DNA from: Saccharopolyspora phatthalungensis
GTDB taxonomy: Bacteria > Actinomycetota > Actinomycetes > Mycobacteriales > Pseudonocardiaceae
Reading direction: 5' to 3'
Assembly (NCBI RefSeq): GCF_014203395.1
Contig: NZ_JACHIW010000002.1
Location: forward strand, 1,302,001-1,366,000
Length of the DNA stretch: 64,000 bases
Positions 54,817 to 63,631 of the stretch are shown here, piece after piece. A program made the position numbers and the translations under genes. The number at the start of each line of letters is the position of its first letter. The stretch's first letter is position 1. Under the pieces are notes generated by a model. That model was not told where the DNA came from and did no database searches. It saw nothing but the letters and a program-made list of their open reading frames with translations.

Positions 54817-54831
54817 GGTGTGACTCACACC
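54817..54831. promoter_or_regulatory. 15-base palindrome next to the LacI-type operator
   Basis: GGTGTGA-C-TCACACC, a perfect inverted repeat adjacent to the operator at 54834, upstream of the DapA-family gene. It is not repeated at 56083. A second regulator or an extended site is possible. Confidence 0.4.
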
Positions 54832-54833
54832 AG

Positions 54834-54851
54834 AATGTAACCGGTGACATT
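54834..54851. promoter_or_regulatory. LacI-type operator before dapA-like/dhaK/dhaL
   Basis: AATGTAACCGGTGACATT, near-perfect palindrome centred on ACCGGT (AATGTNACCGGTNACATT). The same site with one or two changes lies at 56083 before the divergent transporter gene, and a LacI-family gene lies between the two. Confidence 0.65.
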
Positions 54852-54933
54852 TTGCAGCATGGGTGATCCGCCGGGGTGCTGTCAAGACACCGCCTCCGGG
54901 CGGAGCGGTTCGAGGCGTGGCGGTGTTCGCCGC

Positions 54934-55944
54934 TCAGTCACCGACGCGAGCGCAGGATTCGCGAATGCGGAACTCGGTGGGGAGCACGACGTCCGCCGGC
55001 GCCCCCTGCCTGCCATTCAGCCGCTCGAACAGCAAAGTCGCGGCCTGTGCGCCGATCTCGTAGGCGGGCTGGGCGATGGCGGTGATCGGCGGATCGACGA
55101 ACGGGAAGAGGTCGGTGTCGTCGAAGGTCACCAGCGAGAGGTCGTGCGGGATCCGGACATTCCGCTCGCGGACCGCGCGCAGAGCACCGATGGCCAGCAC
55201 GTTGTTGAAGGAGAAGACGGCGGTCGGCCGCACCTCAAGGTCCAGGAGCTCGCAAATCGCCTGGTAGCCACCTTCGGTGCCGAGGAAGCCCGTACGAACG
55301 CACTCCGGCCGGACCACCAGCTCCGCTCCCCGGCACGCCTCGCGGAAGCCGGCGAGGCGCTGCGCCGCAGTCGGCATCTCGGACGGACCCGAGATCATCC
55401 CCAGGTCGGTGTGCCCGAGGTCGATCAGGTACTGCACGGCCTCCCGCGCGGCCGAGAGGCTGTCGGTCCGCACCAGCGGAATCGTCGAGGCCGCGACCGG
55501 CGGCCGACGGTCCACGAACACCGTCGGGATCTGGTTGCGCACCAGCCGGGACACCCCCTCGCTCAGCCCGCTCGACGACAACAGCGCCACGGCGTCGACC
55601 GTGCGACGCGCGAATGAGTCCAGCACCTTCGCCTCGCGGTCGGCGTCGAAGTCCGAGCTGGCGATGAGCACCTGGTAGCCGTGCTTGATGGCCTCGTCCT
55701 CCAGGCCCCGGGCGACCTGCGCGGTGAACGGGTTGGCGATATCGGACACGAGTAGGCCGAGCAGCTTCGTCCGCCCCTGGGACAGGCTGGCGGCGATCCG
55801 GTTGCTCACGTAGTCGAGTTCTTCCACGGCCCGCAGGACGCGCTCCGTTCGCGCGGCACTGACCGGCGTGCCGCCGTTCAAGACGCGCGCAACGGTCGCC
55901 GTGGACACCCCGGCCGCCTTGGCCACGTCCCGGATGTTCGCCAT
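54934..55944 (-). CDS. LacI-family regulator of the catabolic locus
   Basis: 336 residues from ATG 55944 (AAGGGAT upstream). N-terminal HTH (MANIRDVAKAAGVSTATVARVL) and periplasmic-binding-like sensor domain (VFVDRRPPVAAS, ISGPSEMPTAAQRLAGF, FDDTDLFPFVDPPITAI). It probably binds AATGTNACCGGTNACATT sites at 54834 and 56083, controlling both divergent units and perhaps itself. Confidence 0.92.
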   Translation of the reverse strand: MANIRDVAKAAGVSTATVARVLNGGTPVSAARTERVLRAVEELDYVSNRIAASLSQGRTKLLGLLVSDIANPFTAQVARGLEDEAIKHGYQVLIASSDFDADREAKVLDSFARRTVDAVALLSSSGLSEGVSRLVRNQIPTVFVDRRPPVAASTIPLVRTDSLSAAREAVQYLIDLGHTDLGMISGPSEMPTAAQRLAGFREACRGAELVVRPECVRTGFLGTEGGYQAICELLDLEVRPTAVFSFNNVLAIGALRAVRERNVRIPHDLSLVTFDDTDLFPFVDPPITAIAQPAYEIGAQAATLLFERLNGRQGAPADVVLPTEFRIRESCARVGD

Positions 55945-56082
55945 GTCCGATCCCTTCCGCCGTCAGTCAATTATGGCGCTCCGTAAAACGGCTTTACGAT
56001 CATGCGCCCCGGTCGCCCGATTTCGGCCACAATCCACCTCCCTGTTGACAGCCCGCCCCTTGGACACCGACACTTCCGACGC

Positions 56083-56100
56083 GATGTAACCGATGACATT
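56083..56100. promoter_or_regulatory. LacI-type operator before the transporter gene
   Basis: GATGTAACCGATGACATT, matching the 54834 operator at 16 of 18 positions. It lies 60 bases before the MFS ATG. Two copies flanking the regulator support the assignment. Confidence 0.65.
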
Positions 56101-56159
56101 TTGTCGTCCATTTTCAGCCATGCGGCCTGAACAGGGCAAACGCACAGTGAGGTGACGTT

Positions 56160-57491
56160 ATGGCAGTAGAGAGCGCTAGCGGCGAGACCGCCGCCCCTGA
56201 GCAGACTGCGCCACCACGCAGGCCCCGGGGACGCAACGTCCGCTGGTCGATCATCACCGCGATCACCGTACTGACGATCACCAGCTACCTGGATCGCGGG
56301 AACCTGTCGGTCGCCGCGCCGGTGATCCGGGACGACCTGGGCTTCAGCGCCACCGAGATGGGAGTGATCCTCTCGGCGTTCATCTGGCCCTACGCGATCA
56401 TGAACCTGCCCTCGGGCTGGGCGGTCGACCGCTTCGGCCCGAAAATCCTGATGACCGTGGCAGCACTGCTGTGGTCGATCGCCGGTGCGGCCACCGGCCT
56501 CGCCCGCAACATCGCCACCTTCCTCGGGCTGCGGGTGGTCCTCGGCGTGGCCGAAGCACCGCTGTTCCCCGGCGCGATCAAGGCGACCAACGAGTGGTTC
56601 CCCGACCATGAGAAGGCCCGCGCCACCAGCGTCTACATCGCCGCTACACAGGTGGGCCTCGCCATCGCACCGCCCATCACCACGGCGCTCCTGCTGGCCT
56701 TCGGCTGGGAGTTGATGTTCGTGCTCATCGGCGCGCTGGGCATCATCGGGGTGCTGGGCTGGCTGCTCGTCTACAGCAAGCCGGAAAAGCACCGGCGGCT
56801 CAGCCGCGAGGAACTCACCTATATCCGGGAGAACCAGCGCACCGGCGGCGCGGAGGAAACGAGTTCGGCCGAGGTCGGCCGGCAGTGGCTGCGGCTGTTC
56901 CGCTACCCGACGATCTGGGCAATGATCATCGGCGGCTTCTGCCTGCAATACGTCTTCTGGTTTTACATCACCTGGCTGCCCAGCTACCTGGAGTCGGCGC
57001 AGCACTTCTCGCTCAAGGCCGCCGGACTGCTCTCGGCCCTGCCCTACATCGCCGGCGGTATCGCGGTCATCATCGGCGGCCGCTTCTCCGACGCGCTGGT
57101 CAAGCGGGGAATGCGCGCCATGGACGCCCGCCGCCGCACGATCGCGGGCGGATCCCTGTTGACCGCGATCGCGCTTGCCGCGACGGCGATGAGCAGCGGT
57201 CCGGCGATGGCCGTCACCCTGCTGACGGTCGGCATGTTCACCTACAGCCTGACCACCGCCTCCTACTGGGCGCTGGCCACCGACGTGGTGCAAACGTCCA
57301 CAATGGTCGGATCGGTCGGCAGCATCCAGAACTTCGGCGGATTCCTCGGCGGTGCCTTCGCCCCGATCGCGACCGGGATCATCGTCGACCGCCTGGGCGG
57401 ATTCGTCCCCGCCCTGATCATCTCCGCCGCCCTGCTGCTGGTCACGGTCGTCATGTACGGAGTCCTGGTCCGTCGCCGGCTCCCCGTCTGA
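56160..57491 (+). CDS. MFS transporter, anion:cation symporter family (hexuronate/aldonate type)
   Basis: 443 residues from ATG 56160 (GTGAGGTG upstream), twelve predicted helices. SYLDRGNLSVAAPVIRDDLGF, GWAVDRFGPK and EAPLFPGAIKATNEWFP match the ACS family (GudP/ExuT/galactonate transporters). It imports an organic acid, likely the substrate of the locus. Transcribed with the FAD enzyme. Confidence 0.88.
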   Translation: MAVESASGETAAPEQTAPPRRPRGRNVRWSIITAITVLTITSYLDRGNLSVAAPVIRDDLGFSATEMGVILSAFIWPYAIMNLPSGWAVDRFGPKILMTVAALLWSIAGAATGLARNIATFLGLRVVLGVAEAPLFPGAIKATNEWFPDHEKARATSVYIAATQVGLAIAPPITTALLLAFGWELMFVLIGALGIIGVLGWLLVYSKPEKHRRLSREELTYIRENQRTGGAEETSSAEVGRQWLRLFRYPTIWAMIIGGFCLQYVFWFYITWLPSYLESAQHFSLKAAGLLSALPYIAGGIAVIIGGRFSDALVKRGMRAMDARRRTIAGGSLLTAIALAATAMSSGPAMAVTLLTVGMFTYSLTTASYWALATDVVQTSTMVGSVGSIQNFGGFLGGAFAPIATGIIVDRLGGFVPALIISAALLLVTVVMYGVLVRRRLPV

Positions 57492-57508
57492 ACCGCGAGG
57501 TACATCTC

Positions 57509-58903
57509 ATGCACGAACAGCGCACCGACGTCGACGCAAACATCGATGCCACTGCCGCAACCGACGTCGAGGCCGATGTCGTGGTCGTCGGGGGTGGCTC
57601 GGCCGGGATCGCCGCCGCGGTCTCCGCGTCCGAGGAGGGAGCGCGGACCCTGCTGCTTGAGTCGAGCGGTTCGGTCGGCGGGACGCTTGCCTGGCAACTG
57701 CTGGAACACTCGGCCGGTTTTCACGATGTGCGGGGCAACCAGGTCGTCGGCGGATTCGGTCAACGACTCGTCGACCGCCTTGTCCGCGGCGGCGGTTCCC
57801 CCGGACACGTCCGCGACGATGTCGGCTACACCGCGACGCGCACCCCCGTCGACCATGCCGAGCTCGCCCTCACCGAGTCGATCATGCTCGCCGAAGCTGG
57901 CGTGGAGGTATGGCTGCAGTCCGGCCCGCATGCCATCCACCGGGCCGGCGACGTGATCGAGTTCTTGGCCGTCCACACCCCGAACGGGCCGAGGCGGGTC
58001 CGGGCACCGGTCATCATCGACGCCAGCGGCGACGCCGTGGTCGCTTCGCTGGCCGGCGTGCCAATGCAACCCGACACCGCCGACACACAACCCGCGTCGC
58101 TGTTGTTCAAGCTGGGTGGCGTCGATGTCGGCGCGCTCCTCGACTACCTGCGCGAGCACCCTTCCGAGGTCAGGCCGGGAAGCACCCTCGGGTACGGCAC
58201 CGACGAGCACGCCAACGTGTGGGGGCTCGGCGAGCTGCTTTCCGCCGGGTACACAAGCGGAAAGCTCGGTCTGCGCCGCACCGAGCTGCATCTGGCCGCA
58301 TGGCCGCAGCGCGGCGAGGTGGTCGTCAACGCCACCCGCACCCCGGTCCGGTCCGGCGACGGATGGGCGGGCGCGGCTCACGCGCAGCTGAGCCACCAGG
58401 TGCTCCAGTTCGTCCGGTGGATGCGCGAGGACGTCCCGGGGTTCGCGCACTGCCACCTCACCGCGGTCGGCGACCGGGTAGGCATCCGCGAATCCCGTCG
58501 CGTCGTCGGTGTTTACACGATGACCGGCGACGACGTCCGGTGCGGAGCCCGCTTCGACGACTCCATCGGATGCGGCGCTTTCCCGATCGACATTCATTCC
58601 GCGGATCGCCCCGGGCTCTCCCACACCGACGCCGTCGGCGCCGGGTTCGAAATCCCGGCCCGCATCCTGTTCGTCCCGGCCTGCGCCAACCTCGTGGTCG
58701 CGGGCCGATGCCTGTCGTCGACGCACGAGGCCAACGGTTCCCTGCGGATTACCGCCACCTGCTTCGTCACCGGTGAGGCCGCCGGTGTGGCCGCGGCCCT
58801 CGCCGTCGAGCACGGCATCCATCCCGAGAAGGGCGACTACGACCTGCTACGACAACGCCTTCTGGCCAGGGACGCGATCGTGTCCCTCAACGGCGGTTCC
58901 TGA
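57509..58903 (+). CDS. FAD-dependent oxidoreductase
   Basis: 464 residues from ATG 57509 (GCGAGG upstream). Rossmann VVVVGGGSAGIAAAV, LESSGSVGGTLAWQ and C-terminal RCLSSTHEANGSLRITATCF, GEAAGVAAALAVEHG. The FAD_oxidored-type pattern is shared with enzymes that oxidise hydroxy acids or reduce unsaturated compounds; substrate not known. It lies 17 bases after the transporter gene. Confidence 0.85.
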   Translation: MHEQRTDVDANIDATAATDVEADVVVVGGGSAGIAAAVSASEEGARTLLLESSGSVGGTLAWQLLEHSAGFHDVRGNQVVGGFGQRLVDRLVRGGGSPGHVRDDVGYTATRTPVDHAELALTESIMLAEAGVEVWLQSGPHAIHRAGDVIEFLAVHTPNGPRRVRAPVIIDASGDAVVASLAGVPMQPDTADTQPASLLFKLGGVDVGALLDYLREHPSEVRPGSTLGYGTDEHANVWGLGELLSAGYTSGKLGLRRTELHLAAWPQRGEVVVNATRTPVRSGDGWAGAAHAQLSHQVLQFVRWMREDVPGFAHCHLTAVGDRVGIRESRRVVGVYTMTGDDVRCGARFDDSIGCGAFPIDIHSADRPGLSHTDAVGAGFEIPARILFVPACANLVVAGRCLSSTHEANGSLRITATCFVTGEAAGVAAALAVEHGIHPEKGDYDLLRQRLLARDAIVSLNGGS

Positions 58904-59169
58904 ACGGGAAACACCGCTTTCGCGCGAAAACGCCAACAATGCCCGGGAATGCCGTGATCTAACCGGCTGCGTCAACCGCCAGGTAGTCCGGCCGCACCGG
59001 TCGCGTCGATGTGACCGCCATCGTTCGGAGACATCCCGCCCGCCTGTCCGGATGCGCCGGAGCAGAACTGATTTTGCGACGACATGCCTGGTTCGAACGA
59101 CTCGTGCCCGTCTGCGTTGCCGAAGTTGGCATTCGCCGGAGTCTGGTTCGAAGCCCCGCTGGCGCCTCT
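58904..59169. other. Convergent intergenic region
   Basis: 266 bases between the FAD enzyme and the YncE-like gene. It contains the palindrome TTTCGCGCGAAA (58918-58929); no clear terminator or gene was found. Confidence 0.4.
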
Positions 59170-60237
59170 TCAGGAGACGGGTTCGCGGTCCAGCAGAGCT
59201 GGTTGGCCCCGCGATCCGGTGGGCACCGGGTAATAGCTGTGGTGGGTGGTCGGATCCACTGCGACCACGTGCGAGCCGTCCGCCAAAAAGCCCGAGCCGA
59301 CCACGGCCGGCCGACGATCACGCAGGTCCAACACGGTCAGCCACCCGCTTTCGGCGGCCACATACAGCCGCTGCGCGCCCGGATCGTAAGCCAGGACATC
59401 CGGTTCCCGGCCGACCGGCGCGGTATCGGTCACCGTTCCCGCGTTCATCTCGACGGTCATCAGCGTGGCATTGCCGTCACAGGCCACGAAAGCCAACCGC
59501 TGTGCTGGGTCGAGGGCTAGGCCGTGGTCGTGGTCGCAGCCCGGCAGCGCTATCCGCCTGGTTATCGCGAGCCTGGACGGGTCGAGGACGGCGAGCTCAT
59601 TGCGGCCCTGCACATCCACCAGCATTTGGTCACCGACCGGGTCATAGGCAACGTTGCCGACCTCTGCCCCCAGCGCGACGGTGCCCCGCACCGCGCCGCT
59701 GACGGCGTCGATGACCGTCTCCGACCCACCCTTCTCATTGGTCGTCCACACCGCGTTCCGGCGCGGGTCAAATGCCAGCCCGTCAGGATATTCTTCGGTC
59801 GGAGACTGGTTGACCACCTGCCCGGAGTCCTCGTCCAGCGCGACCATCGCGTTCCTGCCCGTCGCCGTGGCATACACCCGGTGCAGCGCGGGAACGACCA
59901 GCACGCCATGCACTTGCGACACGTTCGGAATCACGCGCACCACGCGCAAAGACCGCACATCGACCTCGATGACCTCACTGGCGCCCAGATGCGCCACGAA
60001 CAAAACGCCCCGGTCCGCGTCCAAGCTCGCATAATCGAAGCGTGAACCGCCGCCCGGCAACTCCACCTCTCCCACGGCGCGCAACGGCAAAGCCACCGCG
60101 GTCGGCTGAGCCCGCGGCCACAGATGCATCGTCGCCAGCACCACGGCCAAGGCCAGAACAACGACACCGAGCACAACCAGTAGCCACCCGCGACCACGGC
60201 GGAACGTGGCAGTGATCCCAAGCCGGGACGGCCTCAT
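59170..60237 (-). CDS. YncE-like beta-propeller protein, membrane-anchored
   Basis: 355 residues from ATG 60237 (GGGAGGAG upstream). An N-terminal membrane anchor (WLLVVLGVVVLALAVVLATM) is followed by about seven blades: VRVIPNVSQVHGVLV, VVNQSPTEEYPDGLAFDPRR, GTVALGAEVGNVAYDP, VGREPDVLAYDPGAQRLYVAA. YncE proteins bind DNA or act as envelope scaffolds; no enzyme residues are evident. It sits next to the LpqO-like lipoprotein and the two-component system, suggesting an envelope-stress locus. Confidence 0.8.
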   Translation of the reverse strand: MRPSRLGITATFRRGRGWLLVVLGVVVLALAVVLATMHLWPRAQPTAVALPLRAVGEVELPGGGSRFDYASLDADRGVLFVAHLGASEVIEVDVRSLRVVRVIPNVSQVHGVLVVPALHRVYATATGRNAMVALDEDSGQVVNQSPTEEYPDGLAFDPRRNAVWTTNEKGGSETVIDAVSGAVRGTVALGAEVGNVAYDPVGDQMLVDVQGRNELAVLDPSRLAITRRIALPGCDHDHGLALDPAQRLAFVACDGNATLMTVEMNAGTVTDTAPVGREPDVLAYDPGAQRLYVAAESGWLTVLDLRDRRPAVVGSGFLADGSHVVAVDPTTHHSYYPVPTGSRGQPALLDREPVS

Positions 60238-60331
60238 CGCGCTCCTCCCCTCTCGGTGCCCCACCGAACCAGGCTCGGTCGGCCCAACCGATCTTTTCCG
60301 TTGCGTGGATCGACATTCGCGCTTGATGCTG

Positions 60332-61321
60332 CTACTGGTGCGGTTTGGCATTCGTGGCGTCTACCGCGGTCCGGAGCGTCTTGGCGAGGGCAACGCCGTC
60401 GTCGGCCGCCCAGAAGTGCAGGTAGAACAGCCGGGGTTGGTCGGTGAGGCTGTGGTTGTGGAGTTCGACCACGATGATGCCGCCCTTGCGCAGTGCCTGG
60501 ATCACTTTCTCGACCTCGGGCGCGGTCAGCACGAAGTCGCCGTTGATGACGGCCCGGCCGCCCCCGACGGGCTGGAAGTTGAGCGCGGTGTTGACGCCCG
60601 TGCCCGGCGGGAGGACGTGCCCGGCGTCGGTGACGATGTCGTTGCGGGCGATGGTGAACTTGTAGATGCCGCCGTCGGCGGTTCCGTTGCGGCCCAGAGC
60701 GTTGTCGATGCCGGCAGTGTCCAAATCGATCGGTGGTTGCTGCGTCGCCGCAGCGGCTCGCGGTGTCGCGGTGGCATCCAGAGCCGCCCGCACGCCCTGC
60801 GCGAGTTGGGTGGGGTCGCCCATGCCGTGGATATGGGTCCACCACACTGGCGGTGACTGCTCCAGCAGGTGTTTGTGCAGGGCGGTTTGTTCGATCCCAT
60901 GCGCCTGCAGGGCGTCGGTGACCCTGGGCAGTTCGCTTTCGGTGGCCACGAGGTCGCCCATGAGCATCGTGGTGTCGTCGTATTTGGTGAAGGTGGCGTA
61001 GCCGCCCAGGGACAGGCCCGGTTTGATCGGAACTCCTTGGGAAACCATGTTGTTGAGGTCCGAGCGGGTCAGGGCGACGCGGTAGACCGTGTTGTCGTCG
61101 GTGAGCTTGCCCGCGCGGCCCAGCGTGTCGGCCACGCCCTTCCAGTCCGTGTCCGCGGTGGCGACCGGCTCATGCGCGCCTGGGCCGGGCTGTCCGCTCT
61201 GGCCTCCAGGAGCCGGTGCGCCGCCGCATCCGGCGAGCGCCACCAGCAGTAGTGCCGCGAGGGGAACCGCCGCGCGATGGGTCACCGCTGTTCCGATGCC
61301 GATCTTTGCCCTTGCCTGCAT
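60332..61321 (-). CDS. LppY/LpqO-type lipoprotein (DUF1259)
   Basis: 329 residues from ATG 61321 (GGGAGGAAT upstream). Lipobox LAGCGG, then two similar DUF1259 halves: TVYRVALTRSDLNNMVSQG, VWWTHIHGMGDP and IYKFTIARNDIVTDAGHVLP, GGIIVVELHNHSLTDQPRLF. The two halves each carry a His-containing motif (HIHG and ELHNH). Function unknown in mycobacteria and actinomycetes. Divergent from the two-component system. Confidence 0.88.
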   Translation of the reverse strand: MQARAKIGIGTAVTHRAAVPLAALLLVALAGCGGAPAPGGQSGQPGPGAHEPVATADTDWKGVADTLGRAGKLTDDNTVYRVALTRSDLNNMVSQGVPIKPGLSLGGYATFTKYDDTTMLMGDLVATESELPRVTDALQAHGIEQTALHKHLLEQSPPVWWTHIHGMGDPTQLAQGVRAALDATATPRAAAATQQPPIDLDTAGIDNALGRNGTADGGIYKFTIARNDIVTDAGHVLPPGTGVNTALNFQPVGGGRAVINGDFVLTAPEVEKVIQALRKGGIIVVELHNHSLTDQPRLFYLHFWAADDGVALAKTLRTAVDATNAKPHQ

Positions 61322-61458
61322 GGGGATTCCTCCCGGATGCCGGTTGTGCAACCGTGGGTCCTGGGCACAGGTGTATCGCCTGGACATGAAGCGTCGATGA
61401 AGACGAGGCCGTGCTCACCCCGAAGCGGTGCCAGGCTGGGACCGGAGGTGAACGGGCG

Positions 61459-62157
61459 ATGCGGGTACTGGTCGTTGAAGACGAGCCGAAGATGGCCGGG
61501 TTGCTGCGTCGGGGCCTGGCCGAGGAGGGCTATGCGGTCGACATCTCCGCCGACGGCCGCGACGGGTTCGGCGCGGCGGTCAGCCGCGCCTACGACGCGG
61601 TGGTGCTGGACGTCATGTTGCCCGAGCTGTCCGGATTCGAGGTCTGCCGCCAACTCCGCGGCAACGACGTGTGGGTGCCGGTGCTGATGCTCACCGCCCG
61701 GGACGGGGTCGATGATCGCATCACCGGGCTCGACGGCGGCGCCGATGACTACCTCACCAAGCCGTTCCACCTCAAAGAACTGTTCGCTCGGCTGCGGGCG
61801 CTGACCCGGCGGGGCCCGGTGCCCCGGCCGGTGAAGCTCACCGCGGGGGATCTGCGCGTGGACCCCACCAGCCGGCGGTGCTGGCGCGGCGAAGCCGAAG
61901 TGGTGCTCACCACCAAGGAATACGCGCTGCTGGAGGCCTTCCTGCGGCGCCCCGGCGCGGTCCTCACCCGTGAGGTCCTGTTGGAGCACTGCTGGGACTT
62001 CGCCTTCGAGTCGCGTTCCAACGTCGTCGATGTCCACATCCGCGCCCTGCGCGAGAAGATCGACCGCCGGTTCGGAGTCACGTCCCTAGAAACCGTGCGA
62101 GGCACCGGATACCGGCTGCGGGCGGACGGCGGCCGTGCGAACGCGAGGCCGCGATGA
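61459..62157 (+). CDS. OmpR-family response regulator
   Basis: 232 residues from ATG 61459 (GGAGGTG upstream). Receiver domain with Asp51 (VVLDVMLP) and the Lys near 101 (YLTKPF), then a winged helix (LTTKEYALLEAFLRRPGAVL, VHIRALREKIDRRFG, ETVRGTGYRLRA). Resembles MprA/CutR-type regulators. It overlaps the kinase gene by four bases and faces the LpqO-like lipoprotein gene across 137 bases, a likely target. Confidence 0.93.
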   Translation: MRVLVVEDEPKMAGLLRRGLAEEGYAVDISADGRDGFGAAVSRAYDAVVLDVMLPELSGFEVCRQLRGNDVWVPVLMLTARDGVDDRITGLDGGADDYLTKPFHLKELFARLRALTRRGPVPRPVKLTAGDLRVDPTSRRCWRGEAEVVLTTKEYALLEAFLRRPGAVLTREVLLEHCWDFAFESRSNVVDVHIRALREKIDRRFGVTSLETVRGTGYRLRADGGRANARPR

Positions 62158-63524
62158 TCAAGCGCTGGCCCATCCGCCTGCGACTCACCGCCGCGTTCGC
62201 ACTCACGATGGCGCTGATCCTCACCGGCGTGGCGGTCGGCACCGTGACCAACTCCCGAGCGTCCCTGGATGAATCGATCACCGAAACGCTGCAATACCGG
62301 CTGCGTGACGTGCAATCCGCTGCCGAGGCGGTGTCGCCGGTCCTGCCCGGCGGCCGAGACTCGGCCGAGCAGATCCTCGACGCCAACCAGCAGGTGGTTG
62401 CCGGCTCTCGCGAAGTAGCCGGTCAAGTGCTGCTGAGCCCCTGGGAGCTCGCGGGGGCCCAACATGGCCCGATCATGGTCGAGCACCCAGGCGCCGGCAC
62501 GCTGGCCGGACCCGTGCGCATCGCCGCCTCCCGCGCCGCAAGCGGCTCCCGCATCGCGGTCGCGGCGGTGAGCCTCGCCGACCGGGACGCGGCAGTGGGA
62601 GACCTGGCGCGGGAGCTGGCAGTGGCGTTCCCGCTCGTCCTGGTGGCCGCGGCCGCCGGTGCCTACCTGCTCACGGCCGGGTCGCTGCGCCCGGTGGAGC
62701 GCATGCGCGCCCGAGCCGCCACCATCACCGCGGAGAACCCCGAACAACGCCTGCCACTTCCGGCCAGCCGGGATGAGATTTCCCGCCTGGGCAGCACTTT
62801 CAACGATCTGCTCGCCCGCCTACACAGAGCACTCAACCGCGAGCGGCAGTTCGTCACCGACGCCAGCCATGAACTGCGCACCCCGCTGAGTCTGCTCACC
62901 ACCGAGCTCGAACTCGCGCTCCAGCGCACCCGCTCCCGAGACGAACTCACCTCGGCACTGCGCTCGGCGCTGGAGGAAACCGAACGGCTGTCCCGGCTGG
63001 CCCAAGACCTCCTCCTGCTAGCCCGCACCGACCGCGACCACCACCCCGCCAACGTCGAACTCCACCCACTCCTGCGGTCCCTTGTGGATCGGTACCGCAT
63101 CGCCGCCAGCGGACCGGACGTGACCCTGGACTGCCCGCCGGACCTGGCGGTACGCGTCAACCGTGACGACCTCGACCGGGCGGTGAGCAACCTGCTCGAC
63201 AATGCACTCCAGCACGCAGCCACCCCCATCACCATCCACGCACACCGAACCCGAGCGGACGACAACGGTCGCGTGGCCATCGAAGTACGCGACCACGGGC
63301 CCGGGATAGACCCCGAATTCCTCCCACACGCATTCGACCGCTTCACCCGCGCCGACACCTCCCGCACCAGCGAAGGCGCCGGGCTGGGCCTAGCCATCAC
63401 CGCAGCACTAGCCCACCGAAACGGCGGGCACGTCACCGCGACCAACGCCGATGGAGGTGGCGCCGTCCTCGCCCTCACTTTCCCCACCGCGCGAGCATCC
63501 GCGCGACCGCAGCAGGAGGTCTGA
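62154..63524 (+). CDS. HAMP-containing sensor histidine kinase
   Basis: 456 residues. Two membrane helices (about 12-30 and 158-178) enclose an extracytoplasmic loop of about 125 residues; a HAMP linker follows. Phosphoacceptor His239 in DASHELRTPL, N-box LLDNALQH, G1 DHGPGID, G2 GAGLGLAI. Partner of the response regulator. No terminator was found before the minus-strand gene at 63632. Confidence 0.93.
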   Translation: MIKRWPIRLRLTAAFALTMALILTGVAVGTVTNSRASLDESITETLQYRLRDVQSAAEAVSPVLPGGRDSAEQILDANQQVVAGSREVAGQVLLSPWELAGAQHGPIMVEHPGAGTLAGPVRIAASRAASGSRIAVAAVSLADRDAAVGDLARELAVAFPLVLVAAAAGAYLLTAGSLRPVERMRARAATITAENPEQRLPLPASRDEISRLGSTFNDLLARLHRALNRERQFVTDASHELRTPLSLLTTELELALQRTRSRDELTSALRSALEETERLSRLAQDLLLLARTDRDHHPANVELHPLLRSLVDRYRIAASGPDVTLDCPPDLAVRVNRDDLDRAVSNLLDNALQHAATPITIHAHRTRADDNGRVAIEVRDHGPGIDPEFLPHAFDRFTRADTSRTSEGAGLGLAITAALAHRNGGHVTATNADGGGAVLALTFPTARASARPQQEV

Positions 63525-63631
63525 CACACGCAAGGACTCGTTCTCCAACAGGTCGGACCTTTGACAACATTTCGCCCCAACGACAGCACGGCGCAAACGC
63601 GCGGCCTTACTTCCGCACTTGGCTGCTGTTG

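Noticed and set aside
58918..58929. TTTCGCGCGAAA palindrome after the FAD gene as a terminator
   Set aside because: It has no loop and no following T-tract, and is only 12 bases; no functional claim is made.
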